64,000 nt of DNA. Origin: Planctomycetia bacterium. GTDB taxonomy: Bacteria > Planctomycetota > Planctomycetia > Pirellulales > PNKZ01. Made by a program: the position numbers and the translations under genes. Below, piece after piece: positions 1 through 8,037 of this stretch. Each line of letters begins with the position of its first letter. Position 1 is the stretch's first letter. The stretch is from assembly GCA_021413845.1 (NCBI GenBank), contig JAIOPP010000070.1, positions 1-64,000 on the forward strand, read 5' to 3'. The notes below the pieces were generated by a model that saw only the letters and a list, made by a program, of their open reading frames with translations, was not told where the DNA came from and did no database searches.

Positions 1-529
1 CCGGCACGGCCTCGCGCTCTTCGCGACCTAGAGCATAGCGAACATCGCAGCGCAGGTTCGTCCCTTTCACTTGCGAGCGGTAGTCGGTCGTCGCTTCGAT
101 CTGCGGCGCACTCATCGCGGCGTGTCGGTACGGGAGGTGAAAGAACTTCCGCGCGCCCCAGACCGCGACCGGTTGATCGCAATCGAGCGAGTAGAACCAA
201 ACGCCCGGCCGGCCCAACGCGTCGTGCACGTAAGTTCGGACGTTGAGTTCCAGGAAATTCGACAACCACGGCAAGTAGGGCGACCACCACGGGCGAATAT
301 TCCGCATCAGAAACGGCACGATGCCGACATAGGCCGAGCCATCGTAGGTGTCGACGTGTAGCCCCGGCGGCAGCGTGCGCTGAATTCGTTCCGGCTCGAC
401 GCGCCAATGCGCGAACAACAGCGAGCGCCACGACTGCCGCATCGCCGCTCCGCGCCGCGGTCGTTCGCGGAAGCGGAGTCGGTCGTCACGGGTCGGTCGG
501 CGAAACTCGATGGGTGGCGAGTTACTCAT
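1..529 (-). CDS. DUF2071 (YqjF-like) protein, 3' part outside window
   Basis: The reading frame stays open from an ATG at 527-529 to the window edge, so about 176 residues are visible and the C-terminus is missing. Residues 31-50 contain the DUF2071 opening pattern RQSW..LLFAHWRVEPE, followed by TLPPGL, DGSAYVGIVPF and a Trp-rich stretch, as in YqjF-type proteins whose biochemical role is unknown. A second possible start is the ATG at 440-442, just before the domain. It lies 12 bp downstream of the cupin stop on the same strand, so the two probably form an operon. The family call is solid; the function is not known. Confidence 0.8.
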   Translation of the reverse strand, partial: MSNSPPIEFRRPTRDDRLRFRERPRRGAAMRQSWRSLLFAHWRVEPERIQRTLPPGLHVDTYDGSAYVGIVPFLMRNIRPWWSPYLPWLSNFLELNVRTYVHDALGRPGVWFYSLDCDQPVAVWGARKFFHLPYRHAAMSAPQIEATTDYRSQVKGTNLRCDVRYALGREEREAVP

Positions 530-541
530 GGCGGCAAAGAG

Positions 542-904
542 TTAGGGGTCGCGGTGAACGGTTCCCGGCGAGAACGCGGGCAAGCAGACGGCGACGTACT
601 CCGCGCCTTCGGCTCCCGGCGTGCTGTACTGAATCCACTCGCCGCCGTGAGTGATGATCGCTTGACCGGCCGCGACGTTGATCTCTCCCTCGCGCGTTTT
701 CACGTGCAAAGTTCCTTTGAGTACGAGCGTGTACTCGTCGAACTCCGGGGTCTGGCCCGGCTCGACCCAACCCGCAGGGCTCACCATCCGAGCAACGCTC
801 ACACTGGCGGTTCCGGAGTTGATGCGGCCGACGTATTCTTCGATCCGTTTCGGCTTGTTGCCGGCCGCCTCGACGATCTTCGGCCCTGGGATAAATGTCG
901 GCAT
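542..904 (-). CDS. Small cupin-domain protein
   Basis: A 120-residue single-domain cupin. I chose the ATG at 902-904 because a GAGGAG Shine-Dalgarno lies about 7 nt upstream and the protein then has the size of a lone cupin; the longer open frame upstream is not coding-like. The core reads EFDEYTLVLKGTLHV, then GEINVAAGQAIITHGGEWIQY, matching the two conserved cupin motifs, although the usual metal-binding histidines of motif 1 are not obvious. The ligand is unknown. It is the first gene of an operon with the DUF2071 gene and is divergent from the inositol-phosphate synthase gene. Confidence 0.75.
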   Translation of the reverse strand: MPTFIPGPKIVEAAGNKPKRIEEYVGRINSGTASVSVARMVSPAGWVEPGQTPEFDEYTLVLKGTLHVKTREGEINVAAGQAIITHGGEWIQYSTPGAEGAEYVAVCLPAFSPGTVHRDP

Positions 905-1219
905 GACGAATGTCTCCTCGATTCGAGCAAGGGCGGTCCACGACCTCGCGCCCAATCGTATCAGACGCCGCAAGCCGATGCGCTTCGCCGTTTCGAGCCT
1001 GCTCCGGAGCAAATTCTTCCGGGGTGAGCGGGGAGCCGTCAGGCCCGGGTTCTGCCGTTGTAGCGTTGATTCTCGCACGTGCCTCAGTCCTTGACGTCGC
1101 CCGCATGGTGGCGGAGAATCGTGAGTTCCGAAATCGGTCGCGGCGAGAAAGCGTCGCCCGGCGGCTGATTTCCCGCAGGCCCCACCCCACCGCAATCGCA
1201 CCCCAGAAGACGCACTCGC
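905..1219. other. Intergenic region between divergent genes (315 bp)
   Basis: No convincing gene is visible here. The region separates the leftward cupin operon from the rightward inositol-phosphate synthase gene, so it should carry both promoters. I could not assign -35/-10 boxes with confidence. Confidence 0.5.
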
Positions 1220-2434
1220 ATGGCTCGCAATCGTATCGGCATTTGGTTCATCGGCGCTAAGGGTGGGGTCGCTTCGACGGCCATCGTCGGCTTGCTGGCC
1301 CTCAAGAAGGGACTGACTCAAACCACGGCTCTCGTCAGCGCGCTGCCGCAGTTTCAAACGCTCGACCTGATCGATTGGAAAGATCTCGTCATCGGCGGTC
1401 ATGAGATTCGCGATCTCAAGAGTTACGAAGAAGCGATGCGGATGTGTACCGAGAGCCGCGCGATCGACGGCGAACTCATCGGCAAGCTCAAGGGGGAACT
1501 CGAGAAGCTCGACAAGGTGATCCGGCCGGGTACCGTGGCGAATTGCGGTTCGACGATCGAAGGGCTCGCCTCACCGACGGTGAAAGCAACGAGCAAAGAA
1601 ACGCCGCGAGAAACGATTGCGAGAATCCAGGCCGATCTGAAAAAATTCGCCGAAGAGAACAAACTGGCGCATGTGATCGTGATTAACGTCGCCTCGACCG
1701 AACCGCCGGTCGACCCAGCGCAGTTCCCGACGAAGTGGAGCGAACTCGACAAGCTGATCGACAAGCCGAAGAAGTGCGTGCTGCCGGCCAGCTCGCTCTA
1801 CGCGATCGCCACGCTCGACCTCGGCTACTCGCACCTGAACTTCACGCCGTCGCTCGGCACCAATCTGCCGGCGATCGACGAACTGGCTCGGGAACGTGGC
1901 AGCCGCCACATGGGATACGACGGCAAGACCGGCGAGACGCTGCTGAAGAGCACCCTCGCCCCGATGTTCGCCCGCCGCAATTTGAACGTCATGAGTTGGG
2001 TCGGTCACAACATCTTCGGCAACATGGACGGCAAAGTTCTCGACGACCCTTCGAACAAGAAAGCCAAGGTCACGAGCAAAGATCGGTTGCTCGGCAAGAT
2101 TCTCGGATACCCACCGCAGACGCTCGTCTCGATCGAGTACATCGCGAGCATGGGAGATTGGAAAACCGCGTGGGATCACGTCCACTTCAAAGGTTTTCTC
2201 GGCACGCCGATGACGTTTCAATTCATCTGGCAAGGCTGCGACTCGCTACTCGCCGCGCCGCTCGTGATCGACTTGGTCCGCTTCACCGAACGTGCTTGGC
2301 GCAACGGCGACACCGGCATCCTCACGTTTCTCTCGAGCTTCTTCAAGAGCCCGATGGGGAGCGACGAACACGACTTTACGGTGGCGTTTCAATTACTCGA
2401 AACTTGGGCGCGCGAGACGGTTGCGAAGAAGTAG
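1220..2434 (+). CDS. ino1: Inositol-3-phosphate synthase
   Basis: This 404-residue protein converts glucose-6-phosphate to 1L-myo-inositol-3-phosphate with NAD, the first step to inositol lipids and compatible solutes. The N-terminal Rossmann stretch (residues 6-30, IGIWFIGAKGGVAS...) binds NAD. Later family blocks are clear: DLVIGGHEI near residue 60, NVASTEPPVDP near 155, LDLGYSHLNFTPSLGTN near 200 and SWVGHNIFGNMDG near 265. Length fits the short bacterial/archaeal branch, not the long eukaryotic one. The ATG at 1220 follows a weak AGAAGA. It stands alone and converges with the HEAT-like gene. Confidence 0.88.
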   Translation: MARNRIGIWFIGAKGGVASTAIVGLLALKKGLTQTTALVSALPQFQTLDLIDWKDLVIGGHEIRDLKSYEEAMRMCTESRAIDGELIGKLKGELEKLDKVIRPGTVANCGSTIEGLASPTVKATSKETPRETIARIQADLKKFAEENKLAHVIVINVASTEPPVDPAQFPTKWSELDKLIDKPKKCVLPASSLYAIATLDLGYSHLNFTPSLGTNLPAIDELARERGSRHMGYDGKTGETLLKSTLAPMFARRNLNVMSWVGHNIFGNMDGKVLDDPSNKKAKVTSKDRLLGKILGYPPQTLVSIEYIASMGDWKTAWDHVHFKGFLGTPMTFQFIWQGCDSLLAAPLVIDLVRFTERAWRNGDTGILTFLSSFFKSPMGSDEHDFTVAFQLLETWARETVAKK

Positions 2435-2454
2435 GGCTCAGTCCGGCCGACCGG

Positions 2455-2496
2455 CATCCAGCTGGATGACTCACACCGATCGCTTACTTAAAGCGA
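2455..2496. repeat. Perfect 14-bp palindrome and small hairpin between convergent genes
   Basis: CATCCAGCTGGATG at 2455-2468 is a perfect palindrome. It is followed by TCGCTT/AAGCGA (2480-2485 and 2491-2496). The pair sits between convergent stop codons and may slow or end transcription, but there is no T-tract. Confidence 0.4.
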
Positions 2497-2520
2497 AGGC
2501 GTAGACGATGCCCGACCGGT

Positions 2521-4086
2521 TTATTCCGCCTCTTTATTAAACGTCTTCAACAGCTTTCGCCCTTTGAAGATCGCGTAAGCTTCGCGAGGCCCGAAGCCGC
2601 GGGTCGTCGGGAGAGAGAACCATTCGCTATGGTCGTCGGCGACGACGATCACGCCGCGCCGTCCGCCGTGCGAAGCCGTCGCCACGGCATGCTGCTCCTC
2701 GAAGAAGTGCCCCCAGATCGAAAGTTCGAGATCGGCGTATCCTTGCGCTTCGAGCGCACGGCCGACTTGCCCCCAGGCCTGTTCTTGGTCGGGAGATAGC
2801 TCTCCGATCGGAGTTTCGTAAATCTCGGCGTGCTCCGAATCGAGGCCGGCGTACAGGGCATAAATGTCGGGTGCCGGCAAATCCTGTAAGTCGATTTGCA
2901 AGGCATTGGTCGTCGGACCTACCAAGCCGACGCCGGCCACGGTGTTCTGGCCTCGCTGATATTCATACACGAACAAAAAGCATTCGACTCGGTCGACGTA
3001 GCCCGGCCAGTATTGCGTCAGGCGATCGATCAGTTCCAACGTGTCGGGAGCGACTCCGAACCGCGTCGGCTGCGCCATCCAGGCCGCCAAGTCTCCCTCG
3101 GCACGGGCCTCGGGCGACCGGAGTGCGGCGTCGACCTTTTCCGTTGCGCGAAGTTCTTCCAAGTAATAGAGCACGCGCGTCCGGACGACAGGCTCTTTCG
3201 CGAGCGTCTTGAGTCGTTCGAGCCCCTCTTCGTCGCCCAATCGAGCGAGTGCGGCAGCCGCCTCCGTCTGCATGTGGCGATGCTTTAAGTCGAGAACTTG
3301 TCGTAGTTTAGCGGTTGCCGAGGCATCGCCGCAAAGGGCCAGGGCATCGCACAGCGAGACCATCAGCGTCACGGCGTCGTTGACGATCTTACTGAGCTCT
3401 TGCGGCGTCGCGGCATACTCACGCGGCTGCTCTTCGATCCGCCCGAGTCGCTTCGCCAGTTCGCCGAGCAAGTGCGCCAACTCGCCGACGCGCCCCTTGG
3501 CCGGATGCTCGGGCAACACACGCCGCCGAGTTAGGAAGTTCCCGAGGTCAAGAACGATCGGCGCGAGCGTCGGCCGGCCGACGGCGTCCAATAATTTCGG
3601 GAAGAGTGCGGCGGCTCCCGGAAGTTTTTCCGTACGAGGTTGGAAGAGGGGAACGAGCGCCATCGTGGCTTGTCGTTCATCGGTCGGCGGAGCTTCCACG
3701 ACGAGGTCGGCGAGCGAGGCCAGCGCGGGTGCATAGCCGTCGATCGCCAGGGTTCGCAAGATCGGAAATCTAACGATCGTTTCACAGCCCGCAGCGCGAT
3801 ACCAATCGACGAGCTTACGCACCGAGGTGGGCAATAGCGCATGGGCTTCATCACGCAGCAGCCAAGGTTGCACGGAATGCTGTAAAAATAGGGCTAAAAG
3901 CTGTTCGCTGCCGTCGGCCGCAGGCCTCGTGGCGGCTAGAAATTCATCGACTGCGAGGGCGTCGTCGAGTTCCGTTTCGCGCAGCGTTTCGCCGATCGCT
4001 GCGCGGCGCTCGGCATCGAGCTCGCCGTAGCGCGCAACGTCGATTAAAAGTTCGTCCCACATCCGATTGAGTTCGTCGTTATTCAT
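2521..4086 (-). CDS. HEAT-like repeat protein of unknown function
   Basis: A 521-residue cytoplasmic protein starting at the ATG 4084-4086 (MNNDELNRMWDEL). The open frame extends further upstream, but that part is Arg-rich and non-coding in character. The body is helical and Leu/Ala-rich; around residues 260-310 there are HEAT-like units such as LRQVLDLKHRHMQTEAAAAL and LGDEEGLERLKTLAKEP. The C-terminal 150 residues form a different, mixed domain. No signal peptide or catalytic motif is visible. It is encoded alone and divergent from the small basic peptide gene. HEAT repeats usually mediate protein contacts; nothing more specific can be said. Confidence 0.65.
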   Translation of the reverse strand: MNNDELNRMWDELLIDVARYGELDAERRAAIGETLRETELDDALAVDEFLAATRPAADGSEQLLALFLQHSVQPWLLRDEAHALLPTSVRKLVDWYRAAGCETIVRFPILRTLAIDGYAPALASLADLVVEAPPTDERQATMALVPLFQPRTEKLPGAAALFPKLLDAVGRPTLAPIVLDLGNFLTRRRVLPEHPAKGRVGELAHLLGELAKRLGRIEEQPREYAATPQELSKIVNDAVTLMVSLCDALALCGDASATAKLRQVLDLKHRHMQTEAAAALARLGDEEGLERLKTLAKEPVVRTRVLYYLEELRATEKVDAALRSPEARAEGDLAAWMAQPTRFGVAPDTLELIDRLTQYWPGYVDRVECFLFVYEYQRGQNTVAGVGLVGPTTNALQIDLQDLPAPDIYALYAGLDSEHAEIYETPIGELSPDQEQAWGQVGRALEAQGYADLELSIWGHFFEEQHAVATASHGGRRGVIVVADDHSEWFSLPTTRGFGPREAYAIFKGRKLLKTFNKEAE

Positions 4087-4481
4087 TCGATTATTTATAA
4101 CGATGCGCGCTCGCGTGCGACATCGCTCGCCGCGCGCTCGTGCGTGAAAAATCTTGGCGCGATCTGCGAAGAATTGCCAAGTTCTCTTGACGCGCTCCCG
4201 ATAAACTTGCTTAGATGACGAAGTTGCGTCGCTCAACGCGTCGTAGCGCATCCGCAAGGGTGTTCGCAGCGCTCGGAATTTTCGGTGCATCGTGCGACAC
4301 TTGCGGTGGATCGGGGAGACGACAAGGACGTCGTGCCGCATTCGCCGCGCGTCGTCGTGCCGTCCGCCGATCCTCCGAACTCTGCATGTCTTGAAAGCGG
4401 TTCCTTACCGTCGGGTACCCCGAGGGGCCGCTTATTACCGAACGCTTGGGGACCCGTACTGTTACTGAAGGAGCCACGGAA
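4087..4481. other. Divergent intergenic region (395 bp)
   Basis: Long frames cross this region in several directions but none has a coding character or a ribosome site. It probably holds the promoters of the leftward HEAT-like gene and the rightward small peptide gene. Confidence 0.45.
4468..4473 (+). promoter_or_regulatory. Shine-Dalgarno of the small basic peptide gene
   Basis: AAGGAG, 8 nt upstream of the ATG at 4482. Many genes in this window lack a clear ribosome site, so this one supports the reality of the tiny gene. Confidence 0.7.
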
Positions 4482-4583
4482 ATGGCCGCTGCCAAGAAGC
4501 CTGCTGCTAAGACTGCCCCTGCCGCCAAGAAGCCAGCCCCCTCGGCCAAGACCAAGGGTCCGGCTAAGAAGGGCAAGAAGTAG
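4482..4583 (+). CDS. 33-residue Lys/Ala/Pro-rich basic peptide
   Basis: A very small gene: ATG 4482, TAG 4581-4583. The ribosome site AAGGAG at 4468-4473 lies 8 nt before the ATG, and a strong rho-independent terminator follows about 110 bp after the stop. The peptide consists of Lys, Ala, Pro and a few Thr, Ser and Gly, with repeated AAKKPA/PAKK-type units and a GKK end. This composition is like the C-terminal tail of histone H1 or of tailed HU proteins, so nucleic-acid binding is a reasonable inference. No aromatic or acidic residue is present. It is transcribed alone, just upstream of a DEAD-box helicase gene. Confidence 0.7.
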   Translation: MAAAKKPAAKTAPAAKKPAPSAKTKGPAKKGKK

Positions 4584-4693
4584 TCCGCACGCGCGGCTCT
4601 TCTGAGCGCCTCTTCTGGAGGAGCGTTTCGGCGTCGAACGGTCGCTTCTGCGAATTCGCTCGACTCCGAACGTGACGGGACACAACGAGAGAT

Positions 4694-4740
4694 AGGCCGT
4701 CGGGTGGTGCGTCGAGCACCGTCCGACGGCCTGTATTTTT
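4694..4740 (+). terminator. Rho-independent terminator after the basic peptide gene
   Basis: AGGCCGTCGG (4694-4703) pairs with CCGACGGCCT (4723-4732). An inner GGTGC/GCACC pair closes on a five-base loop, and the stem is followed by GTATTTTT. It is placed to end the small basic peptide transcript. Confidence 0.85.
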
Positions 4741-4957
4741 GCGCCTGAGGGATCGAACTGTTTATTGTGATTGCCGATGCCGAGTGCTGTTGGTTTGACG
4801 AAAACCGTTCCACCTGATAGGGTTGTGTTGCGGATTCTTGAGAGCCGGCACGGCAAATGAAGGTCGGGGCGAGCACTTCTTCTATAGACGCTGCTCGCGG
4901 CGTTCTTCGGGCGGCTCTCAGCCGGCCCCCATTGACCCACTCGCGATCTTCACGACT

Positions 4958-6475
4958 TTGACACCCAACGGCCCTGACCGAAACTCTGGTCGGCGACGTC
5001 CGCCGAATCGCAACGCCGCGTCACAAAGCGATTACTCGCGCTACGATTTAAGCTCCGCCGAATCCGAGCGGTTCGAAAGCGATGCCGATGATGCCGCTGC
5101 CGATGCGCGCGACGAAGCGCGCCGCGCCTCGGCCGAACCGAAGCACGAAGACCTGCAGCGCACTCCGATCGACGAAAACGCCACGGGCTTTCGCAAGTTC
5201 GGCTTGTCGCAAATCATGGTTGCCGCGCTCGACGCCGCCGGATACGAAGAGCCGACACCGATTCAAGCCGGACTGATCCCGCGGGCGCTCAAGGGAGTCG
5301 ACGTGCTCGGCCAAGCGCGGACGGGTACAGGCAAGACGGCGTCGTTCGTGATCCCGATTCTCGAGAAGCTCGACGCGCATCACGCCCACGCTCATCCGCA
5401 AGCCTTGGCCCTCGTGCCGACGCGCGAGCTCGCAGTGCAAGTGAAAGACGAATTCGAAAAGCTCGCCAAGGGACGCAAAGCGCAGATCCTCGCGATCTAC
5501 GGCGGCAAACCGATTCGTCAACAGGTGGAGAAGTTGAAGCGGGGGGCCGAGGTCGTCGTCGGAACTCCAGGCCGGATCCTCGATCACATGGCTCGCGGAA
5601 CGCTTAGCTTCGAGAATATCCGCTTGGTAGTGCTCGACGAAGCCGACCGGATGCTCGACATCGGTTTCCGACCTGACATCGAGAAGATTCTTCGCAAGTG
5701 TCCGCAATCGCGGCAGACGTTGTTGCTCAGCGCGACCGTGCCGCCGCCGGTCGAAAAACTAGCTCGCCGCTACATGCACGAGCCGGAGTCGATGAACTTT
5801 TCGCCGACGGATGTTTCGGCCGATACTATCGACCAGTATTACTTCACGGTCGACGCCGAAAAGAAGGGAGAGCTTCTCATGCGCTTGGTCAAGCGCGAGA
5901 ACCCTCGCCAGTCGATCATCTTCTGCCGCACGAAACGGGGCACCGAGAAAGTGCAGCACAGTCTGCAAAGAAAAGTTCCCGGCTCGGCCTGCATTCACGG
6001 CGATCTCACGCAAAGCGCTCGCGATCGGGTCATGGCGGATTTCCGCGCCGGCAAAGTGCAGCATCTCGTAGCGACCGACGTCGTCGGACGCGGCATCGAC
6101 GTCAGTAATATCTCGCATATCATCAACTACGACGTGCCGGCCTTCTGCGACGACTACGTGCATCGCGTCGGCCGAACCGGACGCATGGGCCGAGAAGGGG
6201 TGGCCTATACGTTCGTCACGCCGGAAGAGGGTGGCGAGCTGACTCGCATCGAAATCCGCATCGACAAGTTGCTCAAGCGCGACGAGATCGAAGGCTTCGA
6301 GGCGACCAGCAAACGGCAAGGGATGGCTCCGGAAGCCGCTGCGGCGGCCGCAGCTGCCGGCTCGACGAAATACATCACGAACGACACCGGCATGGCCGCT
6401 CCGCCGCCGGCTGCCGCCGAAGGAGAAGGCCCTGCGAAGCCGCCCGCGAAAAAGAAGTATCGTCGGGCATTGTAA
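4958..6475 (+). CDS. DEAD-box ATP-dependent RNA helicase
   Basis: Two RecA-like domains unwind or remodel RNA using ATP. Motifs in order: a Q motif with FRKFGL and EEPTPIQ, motif I ARTGTGKT, PTRELA, TPGR, DEAD, SAT, then VATDVVGRGID and HRVGRTGR. The tail has a run of alanines and ends with a basic KPPAKKKYRR segment that may hold RNA. The start is unresolved: no ATG exists before the Q motif. TTG 4958 gives 505 residues with a charged N-terminal extension; TTG 4823 gives 550 residues but adds non-coding-like sequence. It follows a terminator, so a leader of up to about 200 nt is possible, as in cold-shock helicases. Confidence 0.85.
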   Translation: MTPNGPDRNSGRRRPPNRNAASQSDYSRYDLSSAESERFESDADDAAADARDEARRASAEPKHEDLQRTPIDENATGFRKFGLSQIMVAALDAAGYEEPTPIQAGLIPRALKGVDVLGQARTGTGKTASFVIPILEKLDAHHAHAHPQALALVPTRELAVQVKDEFEKLAKGRKAQILAIYGGKPIRQQVEKLKRGAEVVVGTPGRILDHMARGTLSFENIRLVVLDEADRMLDIGFRPDIEKILRKCPQSRQTLLLSATVPPPVEKLARRYMHEPESMNFSPTDVSADTIDQYYFTVDAEKKGELLMRLVKRENPRQSIIFCRTKRGTEKVQHSLQRKVPGSACIHGDLTQSARDRVMADFRAGKVQHLVATDVVGRGIDVSNISHIINYDVPAFCDDYVHRVGRTGRMGREGVAYTFVTPEEGGELTRIEIRIDKLLKRDEIEGFEATSKRQGMAPEAAAAAAAAGSTKYITNDTGMAAPPPAAAEGEGPAKPPAKKKYRRAL

Positions 6476-6540
6476 GGCAATCGGCTAGAGATCGATGTCT
6501 CGGCGATAAGAACGGTTGAGACGAAATAAAGCCCGCGGTC

Positions 6541-7896
6541 ATGAAGCCAATCTTTGCGATCGTTGCGTGCGGCTTCTCTCTGGCGTCGATCAGTAGCCTG
6601 GTTGCGCAATCGACCACGAAGACCGCCGAGCAAGCGACCTTCACCAAGCCGATGCCGCTCGATGCCGAGCGGATCCGCGCTGCCGGCCTTCGTGAAATCG
6701 TCGGGAAGCATCTCACACTTTACACCGACCTTCCTGCGACACCCGCCGTCGAGGAATTGCCGCGAGTGTTCGATGCCGCCGTGCCGCAATGGGCGAAGTA
6801 TTTCCAAGTCGATCCGGGTCGTATCGCCCAGTGGCGGATGCACGGGTTTCTGATCAAAGACATAGCCCGGTTTCGCGCCGCCGGCGTCGTTCCTAATACG
6901 CTGCCGGACTTCAAGAACGGTTTCGCGATCGGCGCCGACCTCTGGTTCTACGAGCAACCTAGCGATTACTATCGGCGACACCTGCTCTTGCATGAAGGGA
7001 CGCACGGGTTCATGAACACGCTGCTCGGCGATTGCGGCCCTTCATGGTTTATGGAAGGGGTCGCCGAACTCGAAGCAACGCATCGCTGGAATCCGGCCGC
7101 TCCGAGCGGCGAGCAACTTCTGCTCGGTTACGTCCCCCGCAATCGGGAAGAGGTTCCGGCGCTCGGACGAATCGCGACGATCAAAGTCGATCTCCAAGCG
7201 GGCCGCTTTCGCAGGATCGGTGATCTCGTTAATGATTCGGTGCGCGGCTTTACCGATGTCGAATCGTATGCGTGGTGTTGGGCCTTGGCGATGTTTTTAG
7301 ATCGGCATCCTCGCTACCAAGGTCGCTTCCGCACTCTCCAAGCCGAGTTGCTTGGCTCGCACGACCGGTTTAACGCCGAATTTCGTAAGCGGTTCGCCGG
7401 CGAGGCCGCGGATCTGAATCGTGAATGGTCCGTATTCGCTCACGAATTGGAATACGGTGTCGATGTGCCGCGCTCGGCGATCGATTTTCGTTCCGGAAGT
7501 CCGCTTGCAGCCACCGGAGCGAAAGTGAGCGTCGCGGCCGACCGCGGCTGGCAGTCTGCGGACGTGAAGCTCGAAGCCGGCAAAAAATACCAAGTACGAG
7601 CCTCGGGCCGATACCAGATCGCCGCGGCCGACGGCAAGCCGTGGCCGTGCGAACCGGCGGGGATCACGATTCGGTACTTTCGCGGCCGGCCGCTTGGAAT
7701 GCTCCTCGGTGCGGTCGAGCCCGACGCGTTCGATGCGGCGCGAGAGCCGGCGATGCTTCGGCCGATCGAGATCGGCTTGGAGACGACGCTCGTTCCTTCG
7801 GCTTCAGGAACGCTCTATCTTCGGGTCAACGACTCTAACGGCGAACTCCAAGACAACTCCGGGTCGCTGAGCGTTGAAATCTCGCCGATCCCGTAA
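6541..7896 (+). CDS. Secreted putative zinc metallopeptidase (HEGTH)
   Basis: A 451-residue protein with a signal peptide (residues 1-22, cleavage near VAQ). HEGTH at 151-155 fits the HExxH zinc motif, and MEGVAELEATH about 20 residues later supplies a glutamate that could be the third ligand, as in gluzincins and DUF1570-type proteins. The C-terminal 150 residues look like a beta-rich accessory domain (KVSVAADRGWQSADVKL and after). It is encoded between the helicase and rarA on the same strand but with its own spacing. The substrate is unknown; the peptidase role is inferred from the motif only. Confidence 0.6.
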   Translation: MKPIFAIVACGFSLASISSLVAQSTTKTAEQATFTKPMPLDAERIRAAGLREIVGKHLTLYTDLPATPAVEELPRVFDAAVPQWAKYFQVDPGRIAQWRMHGFLIKDIARFRAAGVVPNTLPDFKNGFAIGADLWFYEQPSDYYRRHLLLHEGTHGFMNTLLGDCGPSWFMEGVAELEATHRWNPAAPSGEQLLLGYVPRNREEVPALGRIATIKVDLQAGRFRRIGDLVNDSVRGFTDVESYAWCWALAMFLDRHPRYQGRFRTLQAELLGSHDRFNAEFRKRFAGEAADLNREWSVFAHELEYGVDVPRSAIDFRSGSPLAATGAKVSVAADRGWQSADVKLEAGKKYQVRASGRYQIAAADGKPWPCEPAGITIRYFRGRPLGMLLGAVEPDAFDAAREPAMLRPIEIGLETTLVPSASGTLYLRVNDSNGELQDNSGSLSVEISPIP

Positions 7897-8037
7897 GTCG
7901 CGAACTTCGAGTCGGAAACTTCTCAGTCGTTCGCCGATTCGACCGGCTTGCGGTTTCGCGAGGCCGGCCGTAGCCGTAGACAAGGGGTATAATTCCGCTC
8001 GACTCAAAAAGAGCTTTCGCATTGGAGCGGTTCGGCA

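Noticed and set aside
910-1402. Long leftward frame extending the cupin upstream to 1402
   Set aside because: The upstream part lacks coding character, overlaps the start of the inositol synthase gene, and a good ribosome site supports the ATG at 904.
4211-4940. Long leftward frames across the small peptide gene
   Set aside because: They are shadows on the opposite strand of the GC-rich leader and peptide gene; no motif or start signal.
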